Assembly (NCBI RefSeq): GCF_040712315.1
Contig: NC_134017.1
Span: 3,998,001-4,062,000 of the forward strand
DNA length: 64,000 nt
From: Castanea sativa
Taxonomy: Eukaryota > Streptophyta > Magnoliopsida > Fagales > Fagaceae
Direction: 5' to 3'
Made by a program: the position numbers and the translations under genes. How positions within the stretch are numbered: the first letter of the stretch is position 1; each line of letters begins with the position of its first letter. This document shows positions 23,374 to 34,929 of the stretch, one piece after another. Below the pieces are notes generated by a model, which did no database searches, was not told the DNA's origin, and saw only the letters and a list, made by a program, of their open reading frames with translations.

Positions 23374-23475
23374 ATTTAGGATGAGGATATACTAAAGATG
23401 ACCTTTCGGTTAGGTATGGTCATTATGAAGTTTTAGTGATGCCATTTGGATTAACTAATGTGCCTGCTGCAAGAA
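23374..23475 (+). pseudogene. Small Ty3/gypsy RT fragment
   Basis: With frame changes the text reads DEDI, then a TFR-like stretch, then GHYEVLVMPFGLTNVPAA, which is the core of gypsy reverse transcriptase just before the YxDD box. It lies only ~135 bases after the PBS-like site, so gag, protease and the first part of RT have been deleted. Confidence 0.7.
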
Positions 23476-25260
23476 CTTATTTAAATTACATAGTTACTTC
23501 AATGAAAACAAAGGACATTCGTTACTTAATTCAAAAGCGATCATTACCAAATCCAGAAAAAGAGAATATGTGGCCATTTCATGGTTCAAAAGTAATCATT
23601 AATTATTGAATCTCAATAAATATAATGTATGGAAAAATTGGTATATCGGAGAGCTATTTGGGAACTTATTCAAACCATGAGTCCTTTCAATTAGGTGATT
23701 TGGGATTGGGAGCCTATAAGCGTGTTTTTAAAAAACCAATGCCATTTTGCAACAACTTCTTATAACTTTTCTATAAATACTCATTTTAAACCCAGAATAC
23801 CGTTTCACAACAGCTTATACAAACACACCCTATATAATAGTTTGAATAAGAAGAAAACAACCATTACATATTTTAAAATTGATCATTGGAAGAAAATAAT
23901 ATGTAAAAAAGGTCTATACAAAGCAAAGCCGAAGGAGACTTTATTCAAATTACACAATTACTTAAAAAAAATAAAAACAAAAACAAAAGCCAATATATAT
24001 ATATATATATATATTACATGTTTCAAAAGTGTTCACTTCTGAATTGGGAACAATAGAATATACGGAACAAATGACATATCACGCAAAGTTACACGTAGGA
24101 ACTTATTCAAATTGGGAAGGAAAAAAGATAGAAAGAAAAAGAGAGAGGTGAAGGAAGATGCTTGGAAAAAATAAAAGAAAGAAATAAAAACACACAATTA
24201 CTTTAAAAACAAAACAAAACAACTATTATGTGCTTCAAAAATGTTCACTTTTGAATTGGGAACAACAGATTATATGGAACAAATGACATATCACGCAAAG
24301 TTACAAATAGGAACTTATTCAAATTGGGAAGGAAAAAAGATAGATAGATAAAGAGAGAGGCAAAAGAAGATGCTTGGGAAAAAGAAAAGAAAGAAACAAA
24401 AACATACAATTACTCTAAAAACAAAAAACAAAACAAAACAACTATTACGTGTTTCAAAAGTGTTCACTTCTGAATTGGGAACAATAGAATATATGGGACA
24501 AATGACATATCACGCAAAGTTACACATAGGAACTTTATTCAAATTGGGAATGAAAAAAGATAGAAAGAAAAAGAAAGAGGCAAAGGAAGATGCTTGGAAA
24601 AAAGAAAAGAAAGAAATAAATAGACACAATTACTTTAAAAAAAAAATAATAATAACAAAACAAAGAAACCTATTATGTGTTTGAACAGTCTTCACTTCTG
24701 AATTGGGGACACCAAAATATATGGAACAAATGACATATCACGCAAAGTTACGTAAAAAGAAAAAGAAAGAGGCAAAGGAAGATGCCTGGAAAAAAGAAAA
24801 GAAAGAAATAAAAACACACAATTACTTTTTTTTAAAAAATAATAACAAAACAAAGAAACCTATTATGTGTTTCAACAGTCTTCACTTCTAAATTGGGGAC
24901 ACCAAAATATATGGAACAAATGACATATCACGCAAAGTTACGTAAAAACTTATTAAAATTGGAAAGGAAGAAAGATAGAAAGAAAAAGAGAGGCGAAGGA
25001 AGATGCTTGGGAAAAAGAAAAGAAAGAAATAAAAGCACAAATAAAGAGAGAGTGAGAGAGAAAGAGGGCGATGCTCAGGGGAAAATAAATAAGAAAGAAA
25101 AACAAAAGGAAAGAAAAAGAGAGAGGAGAAGAATACTTGGCTAGGAAGGAAAAGAAAGAGGGAAGGATCCTTGGGATAAAAAAAGAAAAAGAGGAAGAAG
25201 AAGAGAGAAAAAGAGTACAGTACTAGATGCAAAGTCGACAAATAAATAAATAAATAATAA
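23476..25260. repeat. Tandem array of the ~215-220-bp repeat family (purine-rich variant)
   Basis: The marker CACTTCTGAATTGGGAACA or a close form recurs at about 24030, 24247, 24468, 24690 and 24886, giving spacings of 217, 221, 222 and 196. Each unit also has ATGACATATCACGCAAAGTTAC and GAAGATGCTTGGAAAA. The 5' part (23476-23700) is more diverged, and the 3' part (25000-25230) dissolves into GA-rich simple sequence. Open frames of Lys- or Phe-rich text come from base composition, not genes. Confidence 0.8.
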
Positions 25261-25370
25261 TTGAAAAATGCTAATTGTTCCAATTGAAAATAGTTTCAGT
25301 AAAAACAATAGTAAATCGTGGCCTTGGAGTCAGCAGTGACTCTATAAAGTCAAAGGGTGTCTATATTTTT

Positions 25371-25755
25371 TGGGCAAATTACAACTTACTCATTTATGGT
25401 TTCACTAAAATTTAATTTGCTTACTTTTTGTTTGAAATTTGACACTTTACCTACTTGATGTTTGACTGAAATTTAAGTTACCTACTTATGGTTTGAAATC
25501 TCATGATGTAAGTGTTCCACTAGATTATTTTTTTTAGTTTATTTGACCTTGTATTTTTATGTTTTTTGTGTTTTTGGAGGAGAAAGACATAAAAGTAGAT
25601 CAAAATTACATATTTAGTCATGTTTTAATAAATGTAGGTTACAGAACTCTAACTGAGTTAATTTTAGGTGGGAATTAAAGTGTCAAATTTCAAACCATAA
25701 GTAGAACAACTTAAATTTTAGTCAAACCACGTATGAGTAAGTTGTAATTTGCCGA
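25371..25755. mobile_element. MULE-type MITE with 9-bp target duplication
   Basis: Ends read TGGGCAAATTACAACTTACT and, inward from the right, TCGGCAAATTACAACTTACT, and similarity continues for about 45 bases. Exact 9-bp copies TATATTTTT flank it at 25362-25370 and 25756-25764. At 385 bp it is non-coding. Confidence 0.88.
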
Positions 25756-25825
25756 TATATTTTTTAAAAAGAAGTCTAGTGCTAAATCACAATATTGTTC
25801 TCTCATGTATCACATCAATGATAAC

Positions 25826-27044
25826 CATGGTTGTCAAAATTGCGATCCGGATCGTAAAATCGCACGATTTTATGATCCCACCTCACCAAAAAGTTTAAAA
25901 TCATAGCAGGATCGTAAAAATGTTAGGATCGCAGGTAGGATCGTGTCGGATCGCATAGGATCGTAGGATCGCATAGGATCGTAGGATCGTATGGGATCCT
26001 ACCGATCCTACCATTTGGCTTGATTTTTTTTTTTTTTTTTTTTAAGTGGGATTCATTTGGGTAAACCTAAACCCACAAGCCCAATGGGTTTTAGAAGCCC
26101 AATAATGAATTGAAGTCTTAAATTTACCCCTATGTCAACATAAAATTTCAAAAAAAGAAAACCTATGGTATAAGTTTAACGTTTTCAAAAACAAAACCTA
26201 AACTATTTAGAAACACAAAGCTCCAACACGCACCTCTGTCCTGCGCCTCCTCAGCCCTCTGTCAAAAACCCAACACCTCTCGGCCCTGTTAATGGTGAGC
26301 CATCACTGCCTTTAAGCTTTCTTAACATAAGTTTAACGTTATAAAAAAAAAAATAAAAAAATAAAAAAAAAAAAAAAAACCAACACCACAGTCCCATGCC
26401 TCCTCACTCCTCTGTCAAAAACCTAGCACCTCTCAGCCCTCTCAATGATGTTGTCGTGAACCATTGCTGCCTTTAAGCTTTCTGGTAATTTGTTTTGGTA
26501 GTTAGTACTTAGTAGTTTATCATTGATTTCTACTTTGATAGCTTGATTCCATAGTGTTGTGTTGTGTATATGATTTTGTAATTAGCTAGTTTACCTTAGA
26601 TAGGGAATTCTCTTTTGGATTACATATTGTAAATTTGTAGTTAGCTAGTTTTTATATGCTAATTAGCCTAACTTATTTTGAATTTGGAACTTAGAATTTG
26701 GAAAACATTTTTCGTATGTGTAGATAATATTTTGGTACTTAGTTGCTAATTAAACATGTACAGAACTTTTTAGATACATTATGTCAAAAGTTAAATATAT
26801 TTTGCTTCGTTAGAATAACATAAGAACGATGTAGTGCGTGCAAATTACATTTTATGATGCAATTTTTTTTAATGGATAAATTCATATTTTAAGTGATTAT
26901 ATAACATACAAAGTTACTATCAATAGGTTTTTTGCTGAAAATATGAAAATAGGTAGGATCTTACGATCTACGATCTGATTTTACAATCTCCGATTCTACT
27001 TACCTCCCATGATCCTACGTAGGATCCCGATTTTGACAACCTTG
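25826..27044. mobile_element. Non-autonomous hAT-like element
   Basis: Ends read CATGGTTGTCAAAATTG and, inward from the right, CAAGGTTGTCAAAATCG. Flanking 8-bp copies ATGATAAC (25818-25825) and ATCATAAC (27045-27052) match at 7 of 8. Subterminal regions repeat GGATCGTAGGATCG motifs. The middle contains an imperfect internal duplication (around 26225-26330 and 26385-26480) with CCTCTGTCAAAAACC in both halves. No transposase is present. Confidence 0.85.
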
Positions 27045-27047
27045 ATC

Positions 27048-27165
27048 ATAACTACTACTCCTGACCAAAATCTCTAAAATAGAAAAAGAAGGGGTGAGGC
27101 AGATTCAATGATAACAACTACTCCTGATCAAAATCTAAAATAAAAAAAGAACGGGTGAGGTAGAT
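27048..27165 (+). repeat. Two tandem copies of a ~60-bp unit
   Basis: The unit ACTACTCCTGACCAAAATCT...GGGTGAGGCAGAT occurs twice in succession with small differences, directly after the hAT-like element. Confidence 0.65.
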
Positions 27166-27990
27166 AACAGATGATGCACAAAACCAAAATATTCCCCATT
27201 AATAACTAACCAAGAAACCATTCTCAAAAGAAAAAATAAAAATAAAAGAAAACCAAGTAACCGAACGTCATTTTAGTATTTTAAGTTTCATTATTGCATA
27301 TATTGGTGTCTAGTCATTTAAATTTGAATTTAATTATTTTAGTTCAATAACTTTACTCAAAAAAAATTTATTCTATAAGAACCCACTTGGGCCAGTAAAT
27401 TTTACCCCAAAATTATTTTAAACCACAAATTTAAAGGATTAAAGTGATTTTTTAATAAAATTAATAGACTAAAATAAAAATATTCAAAGTTAAAGAATTA
27501 AAATGATTTTAGGGTAAAATTATCGGATTAAAATGACCAACTTCAAATTTAAAGGACTAAAATAATTTTTGGACGAAATCAGAAAATGTAAATTGCATTT
27601 TTTTCCTTAACTAAACTTATAGAGTGTAATTTGAATTTTTTGTCAGCAAATTTTAAAAATTACCAATAGTATAACTGAATTTATTTTTACTTAAATGAGA
27701 GTATTGTTGTGAAAAAATTGTTTTTATGCTTTTACGATGAATGTTTTGATACGTTGAATTGAAATCAAACACAAACAGACTTTCACCTCAAAAAAGAAAA
27801 ACACTTCCAAGTTTCAAGCTCCAGTGGATTATTCTGGTGGGACCATTCGAATATTAATTGGATTAGATATGTCCCGTTGGGTTTACCCAAATTATTTTTT
27901 GTATATTCATTTTTTTTTCATTCTTAATTTGAAACTTAAAAAGCTCGATCCCACTGACCCTACAAATTTCTTTCTGGTTCTCATATAATA
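27166..27990. other. AT-rich non-coding stretch
   Basis: No gene is seen. The motif AAATTTAAAGGACTAAAATAATTTT and variants recur around 27430-27570, suggesting an old, unclassified interspersed repeat. Confidence 0.4.
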
Positions 27991-27991
27991 A

Positions 27992-28272
27992 TCTTAGAAT
28001 TATGATTAAGTGATTAAGTTTACTATTTCCTAATAACTTAAACTTTTGAAACAATAAGTAATTTAACATGGTATCAGAGCAGGAAATCCTGAGTTTGATC
28101 ATTGGTTTTACTCTATCTCCCATTTAAAAAGTTAAATTCTCACTTGTTGACCCCCCACTTATAAAGAGAAAGTTTAGTCCCACAAGTGAGGAAGAGTGTT
28201 AGACTTATAGTTAAATGATTAACTTTACCATTTTTTAATAGTATAAATTTTTTAAACAATTGTTAATTACCA
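27992..28272 (+). mobile_element. TRIM-like miniature LTR retrotransposon
   Basis: Two ~76-bp direct repeats (27992-28068 and 28197-28272) share the pattern TTAGAxTTATxxTTAAxTGATT. The left one is followed by the PBS TGGTATCAGAGCAGG (28069-28083), and the right one is preceded by a purine-rich AAGTGAGGAAGAG tract. With no coding region and 281 bp in all, this is the layout of a TRIM. A matching 5-bp target duplication could not be confirmed. Confidence 0.75.
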
Positions 28273-28900
28273 TAAGCCTATTAATAGGCTTTTAAAAGCA
28301 TACAAAGTTGCTAACAAAAAAACAATTAAAACAAAACATTTTATATATCAACTCCGTCCCTATCACAGATGTATTAATATCAAAAGAAAAGAAGAAAAAA
28401 TCTGGACTCTTGAGACACCACTGCTGCGCTGCAGCGCCTAGGCCACGCGTGGACGCCAATGCATTGATTTGGTATGTCTTGGACTATCGCCATCTCTCTC
28501 TCTGACTTTTTTTTTTCTTCAATTTTGTTTCTCTGATTTCCCCAAGTCTATTTTTCTTTCTATAGTAGTATTATATTATTTTAACAATGTTTGTGCTGCT
28601 ATGATTGTGATTTAAAAAAAGAAAAAGCAGGATCCGTTTAATTGGTAAACCAAATATATTGCTCCTAGAGAATTGTAACTAAGTTTAATCCTGAAGTGTT
28701 AAATTTCTTTGGTCTCCTGCCATTGAAAGTTAATATATTTTTTACAAAAATTCGATAGTTGTTGCTTGGGGAAGAGGAAATTTGAACATGAGATCTCTAA
28801 TGAAAATACCATGAGATCTTAATTGCGTTACAAAGTTCTTGGCATTGAAACTTGCTACTTATTTATTGTTTTTGTCTACTCCTCTTGTTAATTCTTTTTT
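28273..28900. other. Non-coding stretch
   Basis: No gene is recognised. The short frame near 28308-28505 has no motif. Confidence 0.4.
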
Positions 28901-29080
28901 AAGAAATGCTAACGAATGCCCTTAGGGTACTGATTAATATTCCATTTAAAGAAAGTTTTTATGGGAAAAAAAAATAATTAATGTTTTGACAATTTTTTTC
29001 ATTTCTCATAAAAATGGTGTCAAAACTTTCTTAAAATGAATTGTTAATCAATACTCTAAGGGTACTCATTAGCATCACCT
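28901..29080. mobile_element. 180-bp foldback MITE
   Basis: The left end AAGAAATGCTAACGAATGCC pairs with the right end (inward AGGTGATGCTAATGAGTACC), and pairing continues inward past a shared CCCTTAGxGTA. Nine-base copies TTCTTTTTT lie at 28892-28900 and 29081-29089. They are exact but of low complexity, so the MULE assignment is moderate. Confidence 0.7.
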
Positions 29081-29089
29081 TTCTTTTTT

Positions 29090-29517
29090 TCTTGTCTAAT
29101 TATTATAAATTGTTTACTTGTGGTGTTGAATATGTCCATATTCAAAATATACTTTTATTAATTTATCTTAAAAAGAACACCAAGTACCATGATAGATTAT
29201 TACATTGTAATATATTAATAATTATTTTATATATTTTCTTTTGTTAAAGATTTATTAATATTACATGGATATTAAGTTTGGATTTTCATGTAAAAAAATA
29301 TAGTTCATACTTTGCCTCTCTCTCTCAATTGAAATCCTAGCTTTGCCAGCTCGACCATTGGCACAAACACAATAGTTTTTGAAGGAGAAAAAGAACGACA
29401 AACAAAAGAAAGCAAAAGAGAAACAGGAAAATGCTTGGGAGAGAAAAAGGAAAGAAACAAAAAACAGAAAAAGAAAAAAGAAAAAAAAAAAAAAGACAAG
29501 GAATGCTTGGGATAAAA
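29090..29517. other. Non-coding stretch with purine-rich relic of the ~215-bp repeat
   Basis: No gene is present. The part at about 29378-29517 contains GAAAATGCTTGGGAGAGAAAA and GGAATGCTTGGGATAAAA, resembling the GATGCTTGGAAAA sections of the 24-kb array. Confidence 0.45.
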
Positions 29518-30097
29518 TAGGGGTGGCAATTCGTGTTCGTGTGTCGGGTTCGTGTTGTGTCAAGTCATGAGTATTCGACTACATAGGTCAACACTAACCC
29601 GACATGTTTATTAAACGGGTCAAGATTCCTCAACCCTAATACGACCCATTTATTAAACGGGTCAGTCGTGTCGACCTATTTATCAGAGTTTATCAAAATG
29701 AAAAATAAAAATTAATGAAAAAATAAACAAATAAATATTTTTAATATAAAATTCAAAACTAACAAGTAACTGCATCATAAATAATCATTCAAAATTAAAG
29801 CATATCTCAATATTACAAATAATCAATCACAATATGTTAAAGAAAATAAATCACAACAACTAATAAGTTGATATACCTAGAGTTTGAAGGGTATATTGGT
29901 AAAATATCATTTAATTAAACGGGTCAGACGGGTCAAACGAGTTCTATGTGTTCAACACTAACCCAACCCATTTATTAAATGGGTTAGCCGTGTCAACCCG
30001 AATATAACACGAACCCGTTAAGCCTTAACCCATATCCTGGTAATTTCGTGTTGTGTCGTGTCAGGTTCGCGGGTCGTGTCAAATTTTTCCACCCCTA
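29518..30097. mobile_element. hAT-like MITE (TAGGGGTGG ends)
   Basis: The left end TAGGGGTGGCAATTCGTGT pairs with the right end (inward TTAGGGGTGGAAAAATTTGA). Subterminal CGGGTCAGxCGTGTC and TTTATTAAACGGGTC motifs repeat on both sides. No coding region is present. The flanking 8-bp copies are not clean, so the exact ends may shift by a base or two. Confidence 0.75.
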
Positions 30098-30264
30098 AGG
30101 AAAACGATACATATATATATATATATCGTTTTGCACAGTCACTGTAGATTTGATATAAGATAGATTATAATTATAAGATCACGTATATGCCAAACGTTAA
30201 TCTTAAGTATGGTTTAAGTGGATTTTAAATTTTGTGAATTGCTTGTATAATTTAATCATTTTTA

Positions 30265-30655
30265 TGACTTGCAGCAGTGGAGCTAAATAGCTATATAGCT
30301 ATTTTAGCTCCACTCAAACACAAAAAATCCTCTTGTAGCAGTGGAGGTAAAGCAAAAAAATTTAGTTAAAGTGCTACAGTGCTCATGTATCAATACATGA
30401 GCACTGTAGCTGAGAGCTATAAAAAAAAAAAAAAAAAAAAAAAATTATTCACCTTTCCAATTAAATTGTGGTTGAATATTTTTTGGGTAGTGGAATATAT
30501 TATTTTATTGTAGTAGACATATTATTTTATTGTGTTGAAAGTTAAAATAGATCCACTGCTGCAGCATATTTTGTAAAATGAGTAGGTAAAATAGATAAAG
30601 TAACTTTTTGTGGAGCTAAATTGCTAAAATTTTAGCTCCACTGCTGTGGATGCTC
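30265..30655. mobile_element. PIF/Harbinger-like MITE with internal perfect palindrome
   Basis: The right end reads GCTGTGGATGCTC followed by TTA (30656-30658). The left end is worn but has GCAGCAGTGGAGC after TTA (30262-30264). Inside, 30373-30410 is a perfect hairpin, GCTACAGTGCTCATGTAT with its exact complement separated by two bases. The terminal CAGCAGTGGAGCTAAA motif recurs inverted near the right end. Confidence 0.72.
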
Positions 30656-30684
30656 TTATATGGCATCTATGAATATCTGCCTAT

Positions 30685-30840
30685 AGGCATTTATGGAGTG
30701 TTTGGTAGGAGTATTTAAATAACAATTTTTATTGTTTAAATAACATAACACAAAACGTATTTTCACAACGCTTTTTCACCTATACGTATTTTCTAAAAAT
30801 TTAAACAACGTCACTAAAACAATACTACCAAGCGGACCCT
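30685..30840. mobile_element. Possible small hAT-like MITE (GTGTTTGGTA ends)
   Basis: GTGTTTGGTAGGAGTATT on the left faces GTCCGCTTGGTAGTATTG read inward from the right, a terminal motif common in plant MITEs. Target duplications were not identified. Confidence 0.45.
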
Positions 30841-31087
30841 TATTTGTGCACTTGGGGAAAAGAAAGTAAGGTCATGTGGTCACCAGAAATTAAAACAATA
30901 TCTGAAGCATTCGAGGTAAGTAACATGTAGTGTACGTAGTTTTAAGTAAGAGTGAGATACATTATACTATATATAACACACTTTTTAATCAATGTGAGAT
31001 AATTTTTTTTTTGAGAAATAAATACATACACAAAAGAGAGGGGTGTTGTTTTAATGAAAAGGCACACTACAAACTCTACATTACAAA

Positions 31088-31265
31088 TTAGAGAAATGCT
31101 ATGTTAATAACATTTTCACAGAAAATCTTAGGTAATAGGTCATTTTTGGTTTTAATCTGAACCCATCACTGAAATTATATTATTCCCTACCAATAATAGC
31201 AAGTAACAACCTGCTATTTTAAACTTGTTGTGAAAGTATTGTTAAAATAGTACCCACATAGTATT
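31088..31265. repeat. MITE-like repeat
   Basis: Ends AAATGCTATGTTAATAACAT...CACA and, inverted, AATACTATG...TTTCACA form an imperfect foldback of about 180 bp. Similar segments lie near 10855-11030 and 50690-50865. Confidence 0.45.
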
Positions 31266-31438
31266 TATCAAAAAGATTATACATTTACAATAAGAATATC
31301 TTTATTTATTTAATTGTCTTTAATGAGGTTAATCATGTAAAAAAATTTGTTTTTAATCCATTTATGATAAATGTTTACTTGACATATAATGGAAAATATA
31401 AAATGGTCAAATCCCGATTTGATTGGATGCTAACTCTT

Positions 31439-31439
31439 T

Positions 31440-31471
<32 letters not shown>

Positions 31472-31601
31472 TTTCTTTTACAAGATAGAATTTCTATTCT
31501 AGCAGCTCCCTCCTGGAAACTTGAACTCCGGCCCTTACTCTTCATACTCCACAAGCATTTATACTTGTAGAGTGACCATCGCACTAAGGGTATGCGGTGG
31601 T
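31439..31601 (-). mobile_element. tRNA-derived SINE, copy 1
   Basis: On the minus strand it starts near the GTGCGATGGTCACTC section (A-box region), contains GAGTTCAAGTTTCC (B-box-like) and ends in an AAAAGAAAAAG tail. It is flanked by 18-bp direct copies, GATTGGATGCTAACTCTT (31421-31438) and GATTAGATGCTAACTCTT (31602-31619), differing at one base. Such long duplications come from LINE-assisted target-primed insertion. A second copy lies at 48573-48738. Confidence 0.88.
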
Positions 31602-31619
31602 GATTAGATGCTAACTCTT

Positions 31620-32005
31620 AAATCCATAGATGTTTGTTAAATCCGTAAGAAAGATACAAAAGAAAAGATTTGGTTAGTAAAAAAAGGACATTTATTGACA
31701 GAATAATTATAACATAGTATTCTCGAGGAAGGAAAGACATTACAGGATAATATATACATATATCAATGCTTTATTTGTTTATTTCTCCAAAAAAAAAAAT
31801 TTTTATTTATTTGTCTCATTTTTAGTGTTCCATTGAATGCTCTACCAATCACAAATTGTCATTTTTTTTTTCTTTAATCAAAGTTTTAAATGAAGAAAAT
31901 GAGCACATGACATTCTGCGATAGGTGGATTTTAAGTGGAACATTAAAAATTGAGACCCTTTATTTTGTAATTAAAAGCGCTTCACATACCATGTAGAAGG
32001 TTTTT
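31620..32005. other. Non-coding 3' flank of the DUF4220/DUF594 gene
   Basis: No gene is seen. This AT-rich stretch would contain the 3' UTR of the minus-strand gene ending at 32006. Confidence 0.4.
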
Positions 32006-34289
32006 TCAATGCACAATCAACTTAACCCTTGCATGACCCTTTGAAATTTGAAACTGTTCAGTTATACCAAGATGCGCCATCAGAAGCCAGACATGAGTGA
32101 GTAGCTCTCCTCCTCGACAGAGTTGCTGAGCATGACGGTTCCATCGACATTTAGTTGCAGCATAACAGAGCATTTCCACCCATACATGACTTATAAACTC
32201 CCACTTCTTTTCAGTCTCCAAGCATTGTAATGATTTAGCAAGTTTACAGCCATCGAATAGCACTGACTTGCTTCTGTCTCCTTTCACTTCAGATGGAGGA
32301 ATAGCAGTGCTCACATCAAGTAACTTTCTACAAGCTTGGTTCACATCAGATATTTTTCTTTGTTTCAGAAAATCAGTGGCCTCAGCACACGTGTCTTGGA
32401 ATCTGATTTGTTCAATCCCATTGGGCAGCATGACAGGACGCATGACTAGAAGATATAACATATACTCTGATATCAACTTGCTGACTTCGCTATTTGGACA
32501 ATAATCAGAATAATGACATAGGGTTGTTGCAATATGCCAGAGAAGAATGCTTTGGTCAAATTCTGCCTCAATGCTCTCTTCCACTGTTTTTATATCATCT
32601 TTGCTGATCTCATAGATGCATTTTGCATCTTTAGTAAGTGGCTCAGATTCTATCTCGGGATTCTCCTCATGTGTTCTGCGCTTGTCTTTTTCCGTGCAAT
32701 CATAGCATTTTGCATTTATAAGAACCTGTTTACCCCTACTCTCACATAATTCCTTGCAAGCTTCATATGAGGTATTCTTTGATTTTTTTACAAGCTGATC
32801 AAATATCAATTTCTTCAAATCCTTAGAAACCTCCGCTGATTGTTGGAATCGAATCTTCTCCAAAAAGTCATGATTGAATAAGAACCGTTGGACGACACTG
32901 CACTTGGCTGGCTTCTGATGAAGGCAATATCTTATTAGGTTGTATTGTCCCATGGTATTTGACCACCTCTTGATCCCGTACATTCGGACTGATGAAATGG
33001 CTCTATACAAGATATCCACCGCAGCATTCTTGCGCTCACTCAGCCAGAGCAGTGTCCAATCTGAGGTAACTAGCACCAACACTGTATATATCTCTAGCAC
33101 GATGGCTCCAACCAGCAATATGTAAGTGATGAGTATGTCGTCTCTTGAGTAGTCATCCTTGTCAATGATCAAGAAAGCCAAAAGCACAGACATGGTAGAT
33201 GAGAAACTGAGGAGACGGAGAATAACGCCCGTTTTAGAATAAACCTTGAAAGCCTTTGTATACAACACGTCGTACATGAATCCCAGCTCGACCTCAATCA
33301 CTTCGAAAGCTTCAGAAGAATTCACTTCATGAAAAAATGATTGGCTGTTCTTTATATCTTGAATACCAAGGATAAGATCTGCAAATAGCGGCCTAAAACT
33401 CCTGAATAAAATATAGGCATCTTGTAGAGAGGCTGCACCTGGAATCATCACATTTTTTGGGGCTACGAAGGAAACATCTGCTACAACCGTAGCTTCAATG
33501 CTTGGGCATGATTGAACTTTGAACCCCTCCTCTTTCTTTGAGAGGTATTCTTCCATGTATCTGGCATAATTGGGGCCTGGATCAGGTTTACTGAGCATGG
33601 ATGCTTTAAAGTTTTCACTGCTCGCAGACCTCAGAACCCATATTCTCTCACCAATCTTGATTAACCCTGGAATAAACAAGGGAGCTGCTATATAATTCAA
33701 TTGTGTATTGTTCCAGGCTCTGAGGAAGATATAGCCACCCACTGTAACCTGGCTCACTAATGATAGAGCGTGCCTCCGCCACAACGTATTGTCTTCCAAG
33801 GAGTAGGCTGTAATGGTGTCTAGACCACCAAGGTGCAACAGAAAAAATGGAGCCCAGAATGCTGTCATGATGAGCTCTGGATCAATTGGCTTCTCTCCTA
33901 AATTGTTTGAAATAATACTCAGCGCCACTGTTGCAAACCAGTCTGCTGACAGGTAGGCAACCCACAGAACCATGTTGAGCCTGTAGTTTGAAGTATACCT
34001 TCTCCTATAGCCCATCACCATGAGGATGCTTTGAAAGCTAAGGCTAATTATCACCATAGCTTGTACCTCCCGTTGGTTCAAAATTGTTCTCAAACTTTCT
34101 GGGAAAATTTGGAACACCTTCCACGTCCTTGCGACGATCAATGCGCTCACCGCTGAAGAATGGCACACAAATTTGTCAGTTACGTACTAAATATGCGGTA
34201 TAACAGAAGAGTTCAATCAATGAAAAACATAATAAGAAAATAAAGGCACAAATTAATTACTAATAGGCTAACTTACCCTTAACTAACAT
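32006..34289 (-). CDS. DUF4220/DUF594 membrane protein (two exons)
   Basis: Exon 2 (34152-32006) carries the protein. Its frame has no good ATG at the 5' end, but the codons just above 34152 form a splice acceptor (TTCTTCAG). A perfect donor, GTAAGT, lies at 34276-34271. Exon 1 (34289-34277) supplies ATG TTA GTT AAG G, so the protein begins MLVKAVSAL and has 719 residues. The N-terminal half has five or more hydrophobic helices (for example ~37-53, ~66-88) typical of DUF4220. The C-terminal ~60 residues hold the DUF594 signature (VWVEMLCYAA, HAQQL, GGELLTHVWLLMAHLG). It is probably an integral membrane protein. The family is large in plants, often clustered, and its biochemical role is unknown. 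No stops or frameshifts are seen. Confidence 0.9.
34153..34276 (-). other. Intron 1 of the DUF4220/DUF594 gene
   Basis: A 124-base GT-AG intron (GTAAGTTAGCC ... TTCTTCAG on the minus strand) joins a 13-nt first coding exon to exon 2 in frame (phase 1). Confidence 0.8.
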
Positions 34290-34929
34290 ATATACCAGTG
34301 TCTCTTATTCTTTCTTTGAATTCAACAAGTGAGAGTGCCTAGCAGTACTAGCTTGGCAGCTTGTGCTGGGTTTTAATAGTCACAGTGACTAGAACTAGAA
34401 GTCGCCTATATATTGTGCAAATTAAGTACGCATGCGCATTTGGATTGTGCTAACATCCGTTGATTCTCGTAATGTTGTGCTGTGCTAAAGCCAATGTAGG
34501 CTATACAAGCAACTATGATGATTCTCGAGACCGTAACATAGAAGAGGAGAATTTTTGTTGCGGCATAGTTCCTTAAGTAGTTAAGTTTTTTACTTTTATT
34601 TTTTTTAAAAGACCTAAGTTGGTATATTTTCATGCGTGAGAGATGTGATTAATAAAGCTTCACGTTAGATGATAATAATAACAAAAGTAAATGGTTAATC
34701 TATGCTGTCATTTGGGTATACTTTTAGCCGTTCCAAAATACCCCCATCGGCAACTTAGAAAACTTAAAAAATTGAAATTACAAGAGTCAAATGAGTAAAA
34801 TTACTAATATTTTTAACTCTTTTATAGACCAAAATATATGTAGATATGTGTTTGGCTACATTATGAGGATATAAAATTCATTGTTATGGGAAAAATTTCT
34901 AATCATTTCTAAAAAATAATTATAATAAC
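34290..34929. other. 5' flank of the DUF4220/DUF594 gene up to the Tat element
   Basis: This should hold the promoter and 5' UTR of the minus-strand gene. A TATA-like TATATA reads on either strand near 34408-34413. No other gene is seen. It ends in the target duplication ATAAC (34925-34929). Confidence 0.4.

Noticed and set aside
24370..25283. Lys-rich plus-strand frames and a Phe-rich minus-strand frame
   Set aside because: They come from GA-rich tandem repeat units and reappear in each unit with shifts. There is no start, motif or conservation.
31439..31601. tRNA gene suggested by the B-box-like sequence
   Set aside because: No cloverleaf can be drawn. The A-rich tail and 18-bp target duplications show a SINE.
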